From positions 99,840,036 to 99,904,035 of the forward strand of contig CM036168.1 of assembly GCA_020631735.1 (NCBI GenBank): 64,000 nucleotides of DNA, in the 5' to 3' direction. Below are positions 11,473 to 22,099 of the stretch, piece by piece (positions within the stretch are counted from its first letter, which is position 1; the number at the start of each line of letters is the position of its first letter). The position numbers and the translations under genes were made by a program. The DNA is from Saccharum officinarum. Its lineage: Eukaryota > Streptophyta > Magnoliopsida > Poales > Poaceae. The notes under the pieces were generated by a model. The model saw only the letters and a program-made list of their open reading frames with translations, had not been told where the DNA came from and ran no database searches.

Positions 11473-13086
11473 TTGGGAGACATACAACGAGGGGTAACAA
11501 CACGCTCTCGTTTAGTAACTTTTTGTGAGTATTACTCTTTTGTCTCTTCCAAATTGCCAGAAAAGGTGGAGGATGCTTTGAAAGACCCGGATTGGGTGAT
11601 GGCCATGCAAGAGGAGTCGAACAACTTCACCAGGAATGAAGTCTGGTCCTTGGTGGAAAGGCCCAATCAAAATGTAATAGGTACCAAGTGGGTCTTCCGC
11701 AACAAAGAAGATGAGTATGGCGTGGTCACAAGGAACAAGGCAAAGTTGGTAGCCAAAGGTTTCACTCAAATCGAAGGTTTGGATTTTGGGGAGACCTATG
11801 CACCTGTAGCTAGGCTTGAATCTATTCACATATTACTTGCCTTTGCTGCTCACCATGATTTCAAGTTGTTTCAAATGGACGTGAAAAGTGCATTCCTCAA
11901 TGGCCCCCTCTCCGAAACTGTGTATGTGGAGCAACCACCGGGTTTTGAAGATCCACATCATCCCGACCACGTCTACAAGCTTGACAAAGCGCTCTATGGG
12001 CTTAAGCAAGCCCCTAGAGCTTGGTATGATTGTCTCAAGGATTTCCTACTCAAACAAGGGTTTGCGATTGGGAAGGCCGATCTCACTTTATTTACTCGCA
12101 AAGTCAATAATGATATCTTTATATGCCAAATATATGTCGATGACATTATATTTGGTAGTACTAATGCCGATTTTTGTGAGCAATTTAGTAGGATCATGAC
12201 AAAAAGGTTTGAGATGTCCATGATGGGGGAGTTGACATACTTTCTTGGATTTCAAATCAAGCAACTCAAGGATGGCACGTTCATAAGTCAAACCAAATAC
12301 ACCACCGACATGCTAAAGAAGTTTGACATGGACAAGGCCAAGCCCATTAAGACCCCAATGCCTACAACCAGACATCTCGACCTTGATGGAGATGGCAAGG
12401 CCGTAGATCAAATGGTATATCGCTCCATGATTGGATCCTTGCTTTACCTTTGTGCATCTAGGCCCGATATTATGCTTAGTGTGTGCATGTGTGCAAGATT
12501 TCAAGCCAATCCAAAAGAATGTCATCTCATGGCCGTTAAGAGAATTTTTCGGTATCTTATGCTCACTCCTAGTATTGGCTTGTGGTATCCTAAGGGCTCC
12601 ACTTTCACTCTACTTGGCTATTCCGATTCGGATTATGCCGGTTGCAGGGTAGAGCGAAAGAGTACATCCGGGACATGCCAATTTCTTGGTAGGTCTTTGG
12701 TGTCATGGAGTTCTAAGAAGCAAAACTCTATTGCCTTATCCACCGCTGAGGCCAAGTATGTGGCGGCCGACGCTTGCTGTGCCCAACTACTTTGGATGAA
12801 GCAAACCTTGAGAGACTTTGGTTGTGAGCAAAGTAAGATTCCTCTCTTATGTGACAATGAGGGAGCAATCAAGCTAGCTGACAATCCTGTAAACCACTCA
12901 AGAACAAAGCACATAGACATTCGACATCACTTCTTGCGAGACCACCAAGCCAAAGGAGATATCGTTGTACAACATGTGAGAACCGAATTTCAGTTAGCCG
13001 ATATCTTCACAAAGCCTCTAGATGAGTCAAGATTTTGTGCTTTGAGGCGTGAGCTCAATATCGTTGATTCTTGTAACGTGGCTTGA
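11473..13086 (+). pseudogene. Reverse transcriptase and RNase H of copia element A
   Basis: An uninterrupted frame of about 537 codons contains the whole RVT_2 domain: [30 protein letters not shown] and the catalytic YVDDIIFGS (about 12133-12159). RNase H follows with [27 protein letters not shown] and [14 protein letters not shown]. It is the best preserved part of this element and ends with TGA at 13084-13086. It lies one frame away from the integrase, so the polyprotein cannot be made from this copy. Confidence 0.9.
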
Positions 13087-13282
13087 CATCTTGTGCACAC
13101 TTGTATGCCTTAGAATTGGACAAAAACTCTTGTTAAAAGTTATGTGAAACTTTCAAAACCTATTTTTCACAGCTCCAATGTGTCCATAGTTATGTGTTGA
13201 TTTCATGAAATCTGGACATATTTGAGTTGGTTTGAGTATATCATATGGTACACCACTCCTTAGTACACTTCTTGCTGGTTTT

Positions 13283-13404
13283 TGGCCTCTACCGGAACTT
13301 CCGGTTGTGTTCCGGAACTTCCGGTCAGTCAATTCTCTGCGCAAATCCAATCTGTTTTGGCCTACCAGAACTTCTGGTCCGTCAGTTTTGACTGCAGTAT
13401 AAAT
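13283..13404 (+). promoter_or_regulatory. Internal palindrome array plus TATA box ahead of the additional ORF
   Basis: Two full copies of ACCGGAACTTCCGGT-type palindromes (about 13291-13324) and one decayed copy (about 13366-13381) stand just before TATAAAT at 13398-13404. The same arrangement, palindromes then TATA, is found in this element's LTR (16653-16970) and, with a different palindrome core, in copia element B. The block is not in the LTR but between the end of pol and the extra ORF, so it may drive a subgenomic transcript. Promoter activity is inferred from layout only. Confidence 0.55.
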
Positions 13405-13620
13405 GCGAGCCGCGGGGTTAAAAAATCTGGTTTCTTCATCTCCTCTAACCGACGACGGCGCCCCCATCTTCCCTACCACTGATCTCCCTCCTCCTCTATT
13501 ACCTTTCAAATCCCTTTGAGGGGGAGCAAGCCCTTGGCTAGGAGATCGCCTTAGTGGTGTTGGTGGCTGCCGGGAGGGCTCGGAACTTGCGGATTCAACC
13601 CCTTCTCTTCAAGGAACGAG

Positions 13621-13919
13621 GTACCGGGATTTCGCGCTCGGTCTCCCAATGTACTTTGTTTTAGGTCGATTCCTCGCATGTGCCTACTCATTATTGTCAA
13701 TACATGTGGTTTGGGTGCTTTTTCCGCAAATTCCATGGATAGATTTGTCGGGACGCGACCACGTGCCGCGCACTGCCTCGGACCGGAACTTCCGGTCCCA
13801 TGCACCGGAACTTCCGGTGGGCAGTGGGCAGCACGTGACCATGGCTCCGCTTGTCCGTCCATTCACCGCATTCACTACATGTCTTGTCTGAGCCCTTCCT
13901 TCCATTGTTTGTATCGCAG
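13621..13919 (+). other. Candidate leader intron of the additional-ORF transcript
   Basis: A possible donor (GAG|GTACCG at 13621) and a strong acceptor (pyrimidine-rich ttccttccattgtttg followed by CAG ending at 13919) flank a segment that contains two more ACCGGAACTTCCGGT palindromes (about 13781-13820). The acceptor lies one base before the ATG of the additional ORF. The donor is weaker than the acceptor; splicing is inference. Confidence 0.35.
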
Positions 13920-13920
13920 T

Positions 13921-15750
13921 ATGGTTCGTACCAATCCTAACCGTGCCGTGCGTCCCCGTCCTCAAAGTTTGGGGGATGGCGAGGAGGATCGTCCTCGTGG
14001 CAGTCGTGCTCGTCGTCCAAGCACTGCTCAGTCGTCTCAGCAGCAGCCCGACAATGAAGAAGGTCCATGGTTCTGCCCCGATCGCTCTACCATCCCATGT
14101 CCTCTGCCCTTACACCATGATCGGGTTCATGATGCAGTGGCTCGTAGTGTGATTGATGTGGAGGGCCGTGCTATTGATCCGGGAGTTGTTCGCCACTCTC
14201 CAATCCGTATTGGGGTTGCCACTATGAACCACGTTCTCCAGCGGTTTTCAGAACGTGCTCCTCGCATCCATCGACCTCGTGAGCCTACTCATTGTATTCC
14301 AAGGAGGTCCATCAACTACAAGGTACAATCCTCTGACATTAGGCACATGCGAGAGGAGAATCCTTTTATGTGGTCCAAATTTAAAGCTGTGGATGATCGT
14401 TTTTGGTCTCAATTCCATAAAGACTATTATGAGTCTGTCTGCATGAAGGATGGCATTCATGGTTTGACTACACCCATCATCCAGCATAAAGCACCAACTC
14501 TGAGCTCTCTTCAGGGACACCATCATCCAGAGGTTGATGCTTTGATTGCCAAGCTTGAAGAGTGGCACATCTTGCCTCTCATGACCTTCAAGCATAGCTG
14601 GAACACTAAAATCATCTGTCAATTTTGGGCAACCATCCACATTGATTCACAGCGCAAGGTACTTCATTGGATGAAAAATGGCCTTCACTACCGCTGTGAC
14701 TACCGTCAGTTCTCCAGGCTTCTTGGGTTTGATCATGTTGACCGTGAGGCTCTCAGCTTATATGATCACTATCCCAATGGTGTTGGCAGGGCAGATTTTA
14801 TTGAAGCCGGTTTGTATGATGATCTGCAGCAGGCAAATGGGAAGACCGTTGGTCTGAAGCCCTATTTTTATGTGCTCAACAATTTGCTCCGGGCTACTAT
14901 TGATCCTAAGATTGGCGACGCCACTTCCATTCAGAATCATGCTCCTAGGATCTTAGTATGCTTCGGACTTGACAAGAGGTTCAGTGTGACTGATCTTCTG
15001 TGGCGTCACATTGACGAGGTGTCTTTGACCTCCACTTAGTCTTTCCCTTATGCTCCTTACCTCATATACATCATTGAGCAAGTCACTGGGTTTGACTTTC
15101 CTTGTGACATGAAGCATCCGGATTGGAATGTCAGGCGACTGCAGGCTCAATCTAGCAAAGGCAAAGGGAAGGCAACTGAAGCCAGTGACAGTGGTGCAGC
15201 ACAGGATGATGAGGATGCCCCTGCAGCAGTGGAGGAGGATGTTGTCCCTCCTGTGGATCCTTTAGCTGGAGTCTCTGGAGGGCGTGGGCATGTGCATGGT
15301 CATGGGCGTGGCCGTGGTCATGGTCCCATGGATGCTACTCGCCATGCGCTTCAGAGGTTCATGTCTTACTTCTGCTACTGTCAGGCCAAGCAGGACAAGC
15401 GCATGCGGCGTCTGGAGGAGAAGGCCGGTCTTCCTCCAGCTTCTCCTCTTCGTCCCTTTATTGATCCTTATGTGGAGTTTGACAACCTCTCTGGATAGCA
15501 GTTTGATGATGCGGAGCAGCAGCAGGGCTTTCAACAGCCCAGTGCCTTTGATCCCACCTGTGGTGGTGGTATTCCTGCTGGCACCGAGGGAGGCTTTGCT
15601 TATCATGACATCTTCAGTGGTGCAGATGATATCACTCGGCTTTCTACCTCTCGTGTACCCGCTGTTGACCCTCAGTTTGGGCGGTCCACCTCTGCTGCGC
15701 CTCACGGCAAGAGCTATCTAGTGGACTATGATACTGATGATGACGAGTAG
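13921..15750 (+). pseudogene. Additional ORF downstream of pol in copia element A (Sirevirus-type aORF)
   Basis: From ATG 13921 one frame runs to TAG 15748-15750 and is interrupted only by two TAG codons (15037-15039 and 15496-15498), so the ancestral protein was about 609 residues. The N-terminus is basic and Pro/Ser/Arg-rich. The middle (about residues 150-370) is a globular region rich in Trp and aromatic residues (VDDRFWSQFHKDYY, ICQFWATIHID, MKNGLHYRCDYRQFSRLLGF) resembling domains catalogued as putative plant transposon proteins. The C-terminus is acidic with a Gly-His-Arg tract (near 15280-15330). No signal peptide or membrane segment was seen, so the label env-like is not supported. 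I chose ATG 13921 because it follows a good splice acceptor and the upstream codons look like noncoding leader. Function is unknown. Confidence 0.7.
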
Positions 15751-15810
15751 ATCCCTCGCTGCCGTTGCCCCTTGGAGCTTCTCGCAACCTACCCTTTTTG
15801 GCATTTGATG

Positions 15811-16346
15811 CCAAAGGGGGAGTGTTAGGCTTTTATCTTGATGTAATAGGGGTAGTTTAAAACTTCTTCGTTTCGTTTTGTAATAACCTTATCTCGTGTG
15901 GTGAACCATGTGGTAAACTTGAACTATGTGTGTGTGATGGTTGAGTGTAGGCTAAAACATTTATGCTTAATGTCTATCTCGCTTGTTTAGCCTTTTGAGT
16001 TGATGCTTATGGTGATTGTTTATTTGAGAATGGTTATGTTAAGTTCAAGTCCTTTTCTTTCTTGCATAACCATTCAAGTTCTCTTGATTTATTCTTGTGA
16101 TATAACTTGTCATATGCATCACCGTTTTATTGTTCCACACACACTTAAGCACCCCACGGATTGCAAAATTTAGGGAGAGCTTATTCTTAATGTATGCAAT
16201 CTTGACTTAAATCAAGATTTGAAATTTCAAATCCTATGCATACATTAAGGGGGAGCTCAACTTGAATTTTGGAATTCAAAAGCTTCAATTCTTTCGATCT
16301 ATTGTAAGCCTAAATTGGTTGTCATCAATTACCAAAAAGGGGAGTT
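15811..16346 (+). other. Region with three polypurine tracts before the LTR of copia element A
   Basis: AAAGGGGGAG (about 15813-15822), AAGGGGGAG (about 16246-16254) and AAAAAGGGGAG (about 16334-16344) occur in the noncoding stretch after the additional ORF; the last abuts the LTR. Multiple polypurine tracts have been described as a hallmark of Sireviruses. The sequence between them is AT-rich and has no ORF. Inverted-repeat-like words (tatgcaat...gcatacattaa near 16190-16246) lie between the second and first tracts. Confidence 0.65.
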
Positions 16347-16652
16347 TGTAAGTGCATTCGCCCCCGATGTGGGTTTTGGATAATTAATGACAATCAAATT
16401 AGGGACTAACATATTTATCAAGTGTAATCTACAGGTGTTAGTCCATTGATGGAATTGAAAAAAAAACATTTGGTGAATTATAGCACCCTAATTTTTGATG
16501 GACAAAAGGTGCTTCGACTCAAGGGCTTCAACACCGTTTATTTTGATTTGAGTCGTAGGCAATGCCGCACTATCAAGAGGGATACAAATTTTAGTTGGCA
16601 AAATGGGGATAAAAAGTGCTCTTGTCAAATCCTTTTAGGCTGGAGAGATGTG

Positions 16653-16970
16653 CACCAGAAGTTCCGGTGTGCCCCACCGGAAGTTCTGGTAGCTGGCGCT
16701 CGCGTGCGCCCGCGTTCGAGAAAACTGTTCCGGTCTCGATCCGGAAGTTCCGGTACTCACCGGAAGTTCCGATCAGGTACCGAAAGTTCCGGTCAGTGCT
16801 GTTTTGCGCGTGCACCCGCATTCGAGAAAACTATTCCGGGCTCCGTCCGGAAGTTCTGGTACGGACCGGAAGTGTTGACTGACAAGCCCAACGGTCTGAT
16901 CTGGTTTGACCGGAAGTTCCGGTGGCTTCCACCAGAACTTCCGGTGGCTTGTCCGAGCTCGAGTATATAA
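16653..16970 (+). promoter_or_regulatory. LTR promoter: palindrome array and TATA box of copia element A
   Basis: About eight intact or decayed copies of the palindrome with arms ACCGGAA/TTCCGGT occur between 16653 and 16945, followed within 20-30 bases by TATATAA at 16964-16970. The array is CpG-rich in an AT-rich LTR. Decayed copies differ mainly by CCGG to CAGA/CTGG changes, as expected for deamination of methylated cytosines. Confidence 0.6.
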
Positions 16971-17647
16971 GCCACTCACTTCATTTCTAACCGTTGCCTG
17001 AACTTTGCACACTCATTTATGCTCTCCCAACTTTCTCCATGCTGTGACTCACCCACTCTCTCCCCCTTTGCCTCCAAGCTTCAATCTTCGATTGTTTGAG
17101 CTAGGGACGTGAGATTAGAGAGCGGGAGCATCGATCTTCGACTTGAGCACTTGGATTCCTTGTCTTGCCGGCTTGATTTGTGTTTGTTTCTCTTGGGTTC
17201 TTGGAACCCTAGCCGGCTAGGCGTTCTTCGTGGTTGCCCGTGTTGATTCATTTGTGAGGGCACCCCGAAGTGTTTGTAATCACCCCTTGATTCTCAGTGG
17301 AAATCTCAAGCTAGCCTTCGTGGTTGCTTGAGGGAGGAGACCTTAGTGGTCAGACCTTCGTGGTCACCTCAACAACGAGGAAGTAGGAACTCCTTAGTGG
17401 GGATTGCCGAACCTCGGTAAAAATAGCTTGTCTTGCTGTTGCGGTAGCTTCGACTACCCTTTGTTCTTGTGTTCTTGTTGTTCTTCCTCTCTACCCAACT
17501 TCTTAGGTGGGAGGTCCCGATCTATGATTTGGTGCGGTGCCAAGCCTTGAGGAGCTCAACATATTTATCAACAACCTCTAGGAGGGTGTGGTATCACTTG
17601 GATCTGAAATCCCAACTCGATTCACTTTGATTTCGTAGCCCATTTAG

Positions 17648-17735
17648 GGCACCAGAAGTTCTGGTGGAAGCCACCGGAAGTTCTGGTCCCCTGACCGGAA
17701 CTTCCGATCCAGACCACTGGAACTTCCGGTCTGTT
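17648..17735 (+). repeat. Second palindrome cluster in the copia A LTR leader
   Basis: Four copies of the ACCGGAAGTTCCGGT-type palindrome (two decayed to ACCAGAAGTTCTGGT-like forms) lie near the 3' end of the LTR, about 680 bases downstream of the TATA box. The internal promoter block has an equivalent second cluster at 13781-13820. Confidence 0.6.
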
Positions 17736-17823
17736 ATTTAACTTCCGCAAATTCGAGTTTGTGAGTTTCAGGTTTTGCAAAAAGGCCTATTCACCCCCCT
17801 CTAGGCCAATTAGGTCCTTTCAC

Positions 17824-18287
17824 AGACCATGTTAATGTTTGAGGTCGTTGCAAAATTAAAAAAATGAATTTTAAAATATGATAAATAAAACAAATATTTG
17901 CGCCTCTAAATGATCTCAAATAAAAATGTTTTCAACTATGAAGTTGTAAATCACATTTATAGCTGCAACTTTGGTATAGACCATCTAAACATGTCAACAT
18001 CCAAGGTCTTTTGTAAAAATAAAAAAGAATTTCAAAATCCGAGAACTTAAATGAATATTTGGGCCTCTAAACGATTTCAGGTAAGAAATTCAATAACAAA
18101 GTTATAGATCTCATTGAGAGACACATTGGTATAGACCATGTAAATGTCCCAGATCATTTCATAATTTTGAAAAGTTTAATTTCAAAATTTGTTAACTTAA
18201 AACGAAGGTTTGAGCATTAAAAAAATAAATAAAAAACTTATCAACTAGAAAATTATAGATCACACCGAGCTCTACAATTTTTATATA
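17824..18287. repeat. Three diverged tandem repeats of about 155 bp
   Basis: Units begin with AGACCAT at 17824, 17978 and 18133 (periods 154 and 155). Each contains an AT-rich first half, a 'gcctctaaaygat' or equivalent middle, and ends with a variant of 'tatagatctc...ctacaactttggtat'. The third unit is the most diverged and lacks a following AGACCAT. The array begins two bases after the end of the copia LTR, so the copia element inserted at or beside it. Similar 'aaagttgtagatc' units are common in grass DNA-transposon debris, but I could not assign a family. Confidence 0.75.
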
Positions 18288-19237
18288 AAGTTTATATTCA
18301 TTTGACTTCATATTAAAAAACTTATGACCTTTTGATATAAGAGAAAGAGAGACCACCGGACATGTGGGCCCACTACCACATCAGCAAAACCACTCAATAA
18401 ATCACTTTAAAATGTCAAGAGGGTACTTATATATCTAGTTTAAAATTTAAGGTGTGTACATTGTTTGGTGTTGAAGTATAACACCCCACGTTCAAAATCT
18501 TCTTATATGGCATAGCTCTGCACGTGGAATGAGCCAGCATACGCATAACACATCTCTTACATTTTTGTTCTTGCTTCGTGTAAAAGGGTTAACCCAGGAT
18601 GATGCTACGTTTGGAACGACAAGGGTTATAAGCTGGCCCTAGCCCTCCTAAATAAACTTCTAATGTGGTACTAAACCCACAAACTACAACTCCTAATGTG
18701 CCACCTGGGCCAACAACACACAACTTCTACATATTTCTAACGAGCTGGGGTGTTCTATGAAGTCCATAGAGGTGTTAATTTGGTGAACTTTACTTTTAAA
18801 AATTAATATGCTTTTATAGTACACATATTTGATGTTATAAATGTTAATACTTTTCTCTAGACATTTTTTAAATTAAAACATTTTGTCTTTGAACAGAGCT
18901 AGAAATGAACTTATTTAAAGGGAATAAACAATACGTGACTCTGGACTGATTTTTCAATGCATATATATCTTGACTATTTATTAGGTTTTTTTACTCAAAG
19001 CACTTGGAGAAAGTAGCAAATTGGATGAGTGCGACAATAGATAGGACATATAACAAGTGAGAACTTATAACAACAATTGATAGGACATGCAACACATGAC
19101 GATTCGAAATGCGGAGTGGTGTATGGCAAACACTAGCCGACCAGCGTGATGATATTTGAACGGTGATAACAATTTTCCGTCAATAAATTCCAATGCTCCT
19201 TTCAAAACTGAATTCCAATGCTGGTGGTAATACATAT
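18288..19237. other. Intergenic, AT-rich, no gene seen
   Basis: No coding region was recognised. A 9-bp inverted pair, AACACCCCA (18480-18488) and TGGGGTGTT (18746-18754), encloses about 270 bp containing near-repeated phrases ('cttctaatgtggtactaaacccac' / 'ctcctaatgtgccacctgg'), so a decayed small transposon is possible. Confidence 0.4.
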
Positions 19238-19239
19238 TA

Positions 19240-19381
19240 CTTCTTCTGTCCCAAATTATAAAACTTGACATATGTAGATTCATAGCATGTGTTATGTATC
19301 TGGACATAACATATATCTAGGTGTGTAGTAAAAATTATAAATCTAGAAAAGTCAAAACGTCTTATAATTTGGCCGTGGGGA
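19240..19381. mobile_element. Stowaway-like MITE
   Basis: The ends form an imperfect inverted repeat: ...CTGTCCCAAATTATAA at the left (from about 19240) and TTATAATTTGGCCGTGGGG at the right (to about 19381), enclosing a fold-back of about 140 bp with GACATA/TATGTC-like arms. The left end follows TA, the preferred Stowaway target. The termini resemble the CTCCCTCCGT consensus of grass Stowaway elements but are mutated. It lies about 370 bp downstream of the laccase stop codon. Confidence 0.65.
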
Positions 19382-19753
19382 ATATTTGAGAGGCACGCCT
19401 GATTACACTGTCCAGTTCGTTCTCCGACAAGAATCTGATTTACAAACGATGGTAGTAACTCATAAGCAATCAAAAAATAAATGGCGTTTGCCTTATACAA
19501 ACTGAGTAAGTAGTATGGACCTTCCTGCCCGTGACTCTCACTCACACAGCTAACCAGATGACGACTCAACCCGGAAAAAGCACACCGCTAAATGAAAGCA
19601 TCGCATAACACCAACCCCAGCACAAGCAAAAGATGAATACGATATCCTATGCAAATTAGAGAGCACGCAATCCCTGTTCCAAGATGGCCGGGCCCAATCA
19701 ATCACGGCCGTTGATGGCGGCCTGCAGGGCAGCAATTCCTCGTGTCGTCTCGT

Positions 19754-21943
19754 CTAGCACCTGGGGAGATCAGACGGCGGAGGCAGCAGCTTCTCGTTGG
19801 GGCGGTCTCCATCCAGCACCAGCCATGCCATTTTCAGGCCCCAGCTGACGTGAACCTCCAAGTGGCAATGCATGAACCATACCCCTGCACACGTGCAACA
19901 CAGATCGACACGCGGTCAAGATTATTTCTCCACGAAGCTTGGGTTATCCCTAACCGAAGTAACCTTTCATTCCCTTGCTCAGATCATTGTTGCTGACCTG
20001 TTGCATGCAGTTAGTATGTCACTATGATCTTTCTTAACAAAGTCTCACCTGGATTGTCTGCGCGGAACCGGATGGCCACCCACCCGGCCGCCGGCACGCC
20101 GACGGTGTTCCGCTCGACGGGGTCGACGAGGTTGTACTTGGCCGGGTCCTTGGCGGGGTCGAAGTTGCCGAACCCTTGGCCGACCACGAAGAAGTTGAAG
20201 CCGTGGAGGTGCAGCGGGTGGCTCTCGGCGCCGAGGATGCTGGTGCCCTGCATCACCAGCTCCACGCTGGCGCCGTACGGCAGCACCACCAGCTTGGTGC
20301 CGTTGGCCACGTTGGTGTTGTTGGGCGGCGTCCCCGTGTAGTTGAACGGGACCAGCGGCGCGGCCGGGAAGTTGGACGAGTACACCCCCTTGGACTTGCC
20401 GGCGAAGTGCGACTGCAGCAGCGCCGTCGTCGGGAGCACGAAGGAGACGTTGTTCACGGACGCCGCGAACCGGCTGCTGTTGGTGGGGCCCTGGCACGTC
20501 CCGTTCACGGCGCACGGGTGCGTGCCCAGCCCGACCGTGAAGAAGAACCGCCGGTCCACCTCCTGCGGCACGGCCGCCGGGTACTCCGCGGTGGCAAGGC
20601 TGCGGAGCTTGGTCGTGTAGTTGGCGACGAAGCTCGTGTCGTTGATCTGCGGCAGGGTCGGCTTCAAGACCGGGAGGTTCTTGTTGAAGGCCGCGTGCGG
20701 GGGAGGGGATGTGGGGTCCTCGTACTCGAGGATGCCGGCCACGGTGGTGTTGTCGAAGGTGCCCGGCCTGGCGGTGGAGTAGGGCGCGGCCAGCATGTAG
20801 TAGGTGGCGCCGGGGTAGGACGGCTTGGTGGTGAGGAGCACGTTGGTGGTCTGCCCGGGGGTGATGAGGATGGTCTCCACGGTGATGGGCTTGATGTAGA
20901 CCGCGTCGACGTCGACGACGGTGAGCGGGTGGCCGGCGATGGAGAAGAAGAGCTCGTCATTGAGCGCAGCGTTGATGATGCGGAGCATGTATGTCTTCCC
21001 GGGCTTCACCTTCAGCTTGAACGTGTCTGCATCATAAAACAATCCAAAGCCGTTAGCTCACTAAAACTAGTATATGTGTGTTGGTGTAGTCGTCGCATAT
21101 GCATGCATCTAAAAAACTGTAACCTTTTGCAGAGCAGTTGTATAGCGGCCCAGGCAGCCCGTTGATGGTGAAGGCGTCGGAGACGTTGGGGCCTCCGCCG
21201 GTCTGGAGCGCCTGGCTGATCACCGCCTCCGTGTCCGCCGTCCACCACTCACCAAAGATGACGGGGACCTCCTTGTAGGGCGCCGGGAACGGGTAAGGGA
21301 CGCCGGGCTTGGGCAGGATGACGATGGCGCCGTAGACGGTGGCGCGCAGCCAGGAGATGTGCGCGTGCCACCACAGCGTGCCGCGCTGCCCCGTGACGGT
21401 GAACTTGTACACGTAGCTCTGCCCACTCTGGATCGGGCACTGCGTGATGTACGCCGGCCCGTCCGCCCACCCGCTCCGCAGCTGCCGGATGCCGTGCCTG
21501 CACGCGCGCGCGCCGGTGATCAGTCGCCCGCCGGTGACACAGTCAATGCATGCAGTGCACGTTACCAGTGGATGCTCATGTTGTAGGGGACGTGGTTGAC
21601 GACGCGGATGACGACGAAGTCGCCCTCCCTCGCGAACACCGTCGGCCCCGGGAACTGACCGTTCACCGTCACGATGCTCTTGCTGCTGCACAGCCGCGTC
21701 ACATTCGTCATTTGCACCTGCATGCATTATCGTCGCAACGTTAATTAATTATTAGATGCATTGCTAATAAGATTGCAACTGCATGTAACTAACACTACTA
21801 ATGAGCTAGTCATTGATGGATGAGACATGCATGCTTACATCGAACTGGTACTCCCTGATGGCCCCCTCCGTAACTGCGACGGAGAAGAAGAGCACGAGAG
21901 CAGTGATGACGACATAGCAAGGCAGCAGATAGGAGGTAGCCAT
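19754..21943 (-). CDS. LAC: Laccase (multicopper oxidase), five exons, complete
   Basis: The gene encodes a secreted p-diphenol:O2 oxidoreductase that oxidises monolignols and other phenolics in the cell wall. Minus-strand exons are 21943-21839, 21717-21566, 21497-21124, 21026-20049 and 19884-19754; all introns are GT-AG and the phases join, giving 1740 bp and 579 residues. Residues 1-27 form a hydrophobic signal peptide ([20 protein letters not shown]). The copper ligands are all present: HWHG (about 85-88), WWHAH (128-132), HPLHLHGF in domain 3, and HCHLEVH (about 542-548). The residue ten after the Cys is Leu. Several NxS/T glycosylation sites are visible (for example NVT, NMS, NDT). Length and exon layout are usual for plant laccases. 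No lesion was found, so this is probably functional. Which LAC clade it belongs to needs a phylogeny. Confidence 0.95.
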
Positions 21944-22081
21944 TGTTGCTGTTCCGATCCTACAGCGAAGCAAGCTAAGAACAATTAAGTACTTGAGCCC
22001 GAGCCTCCGATGATCCTTTGTTGGCTAAATGTTGGATGGATCACTGCGTTAGAGGTGGTAGTAATGCCCCAGAGAGGTTCC

Positions 22082-22094
22082 TATATATATATAG
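22082..22094 (-). promoter_or_regulatory. TATA box of the laccase gene
   Basis: A TATATATATATAG-type run lies about 140 bp upstream of the laccase ATG on the minus strand, a typical plant spacing allowing a short 5' UTR. Functional use is inferred. Confidence 0.55.
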
Positions 22095-22099
22095 TAGGA

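Larger units (their letters stand above)
8670..17822 (+). mobile_element. Ty1/copia Sirevirus-like element A, 5' part cut by the gypsy insertion
   Basis: Gag, protease, integrase, RT and RNase H follow in that order (integrase before RT is diagnostic for Ty1/copia). An additional ORF after pol, several polypurine tracts before the 3' LTR and a coiled-coil-rich Gag fit the Sirevirus (SIRE/Maximus) lineage. The 5' LTR and the start of Gag are upstream of the nested gypsy element, outside the window. The 3' LTR is taken as 16347-17822. The copy is inactive: stops and frameshifts occur in every coding domain. Confidence 0.85.
16347..17822 (+). repeat. 3' LTR of copia element A (about 1476 bp)
   Basis: The LTR starts TGTAAGTGCATTCGCCCCC after the last polypurine tract and ends with the segment CACCCCCCTCTAGGCCAATT and a terminal CA at 17822, an end typical of grass SIRE-like LTRs. 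A TATATAA box at 16964-16970 follows an array of ACCGGAAGTTCCGGT palindromes. The transcribed part (about 17000-17640) is a leader with no ORF of note. The exact first and last bases are inferred from TG...CA ends because the partner LTR is outside the window. Confidence 0.7.

Noticed and set aside
13678..13920. Extension of the additional ORF upstream to ATG 13678
   Set aside because: The upstream codons contain the palindrome repeats and a likely splice acceptor and do not resemble protein sequence; ATG 13921 is preferred.
13921..15750. Envelope (env-like) assignment of the additional ORF
   Set aside because: No signal peptide, transmembrane segment or fusion-peptide-like stretch is visible.
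16653..17735. Regularly repeated palindromes as a CRISPR-like array
   Set aside because: Plant nuclear DNA, irregular spacing, no cas genes; they are short palindromic LTR motifs.
20176..21165. 329-codon plus-strand open frame
   Set aside because: It is the opposite strand of the GC-rich laccase exon 4 and has no domain; the laccase frame has copper motifs and consistent splice sites.
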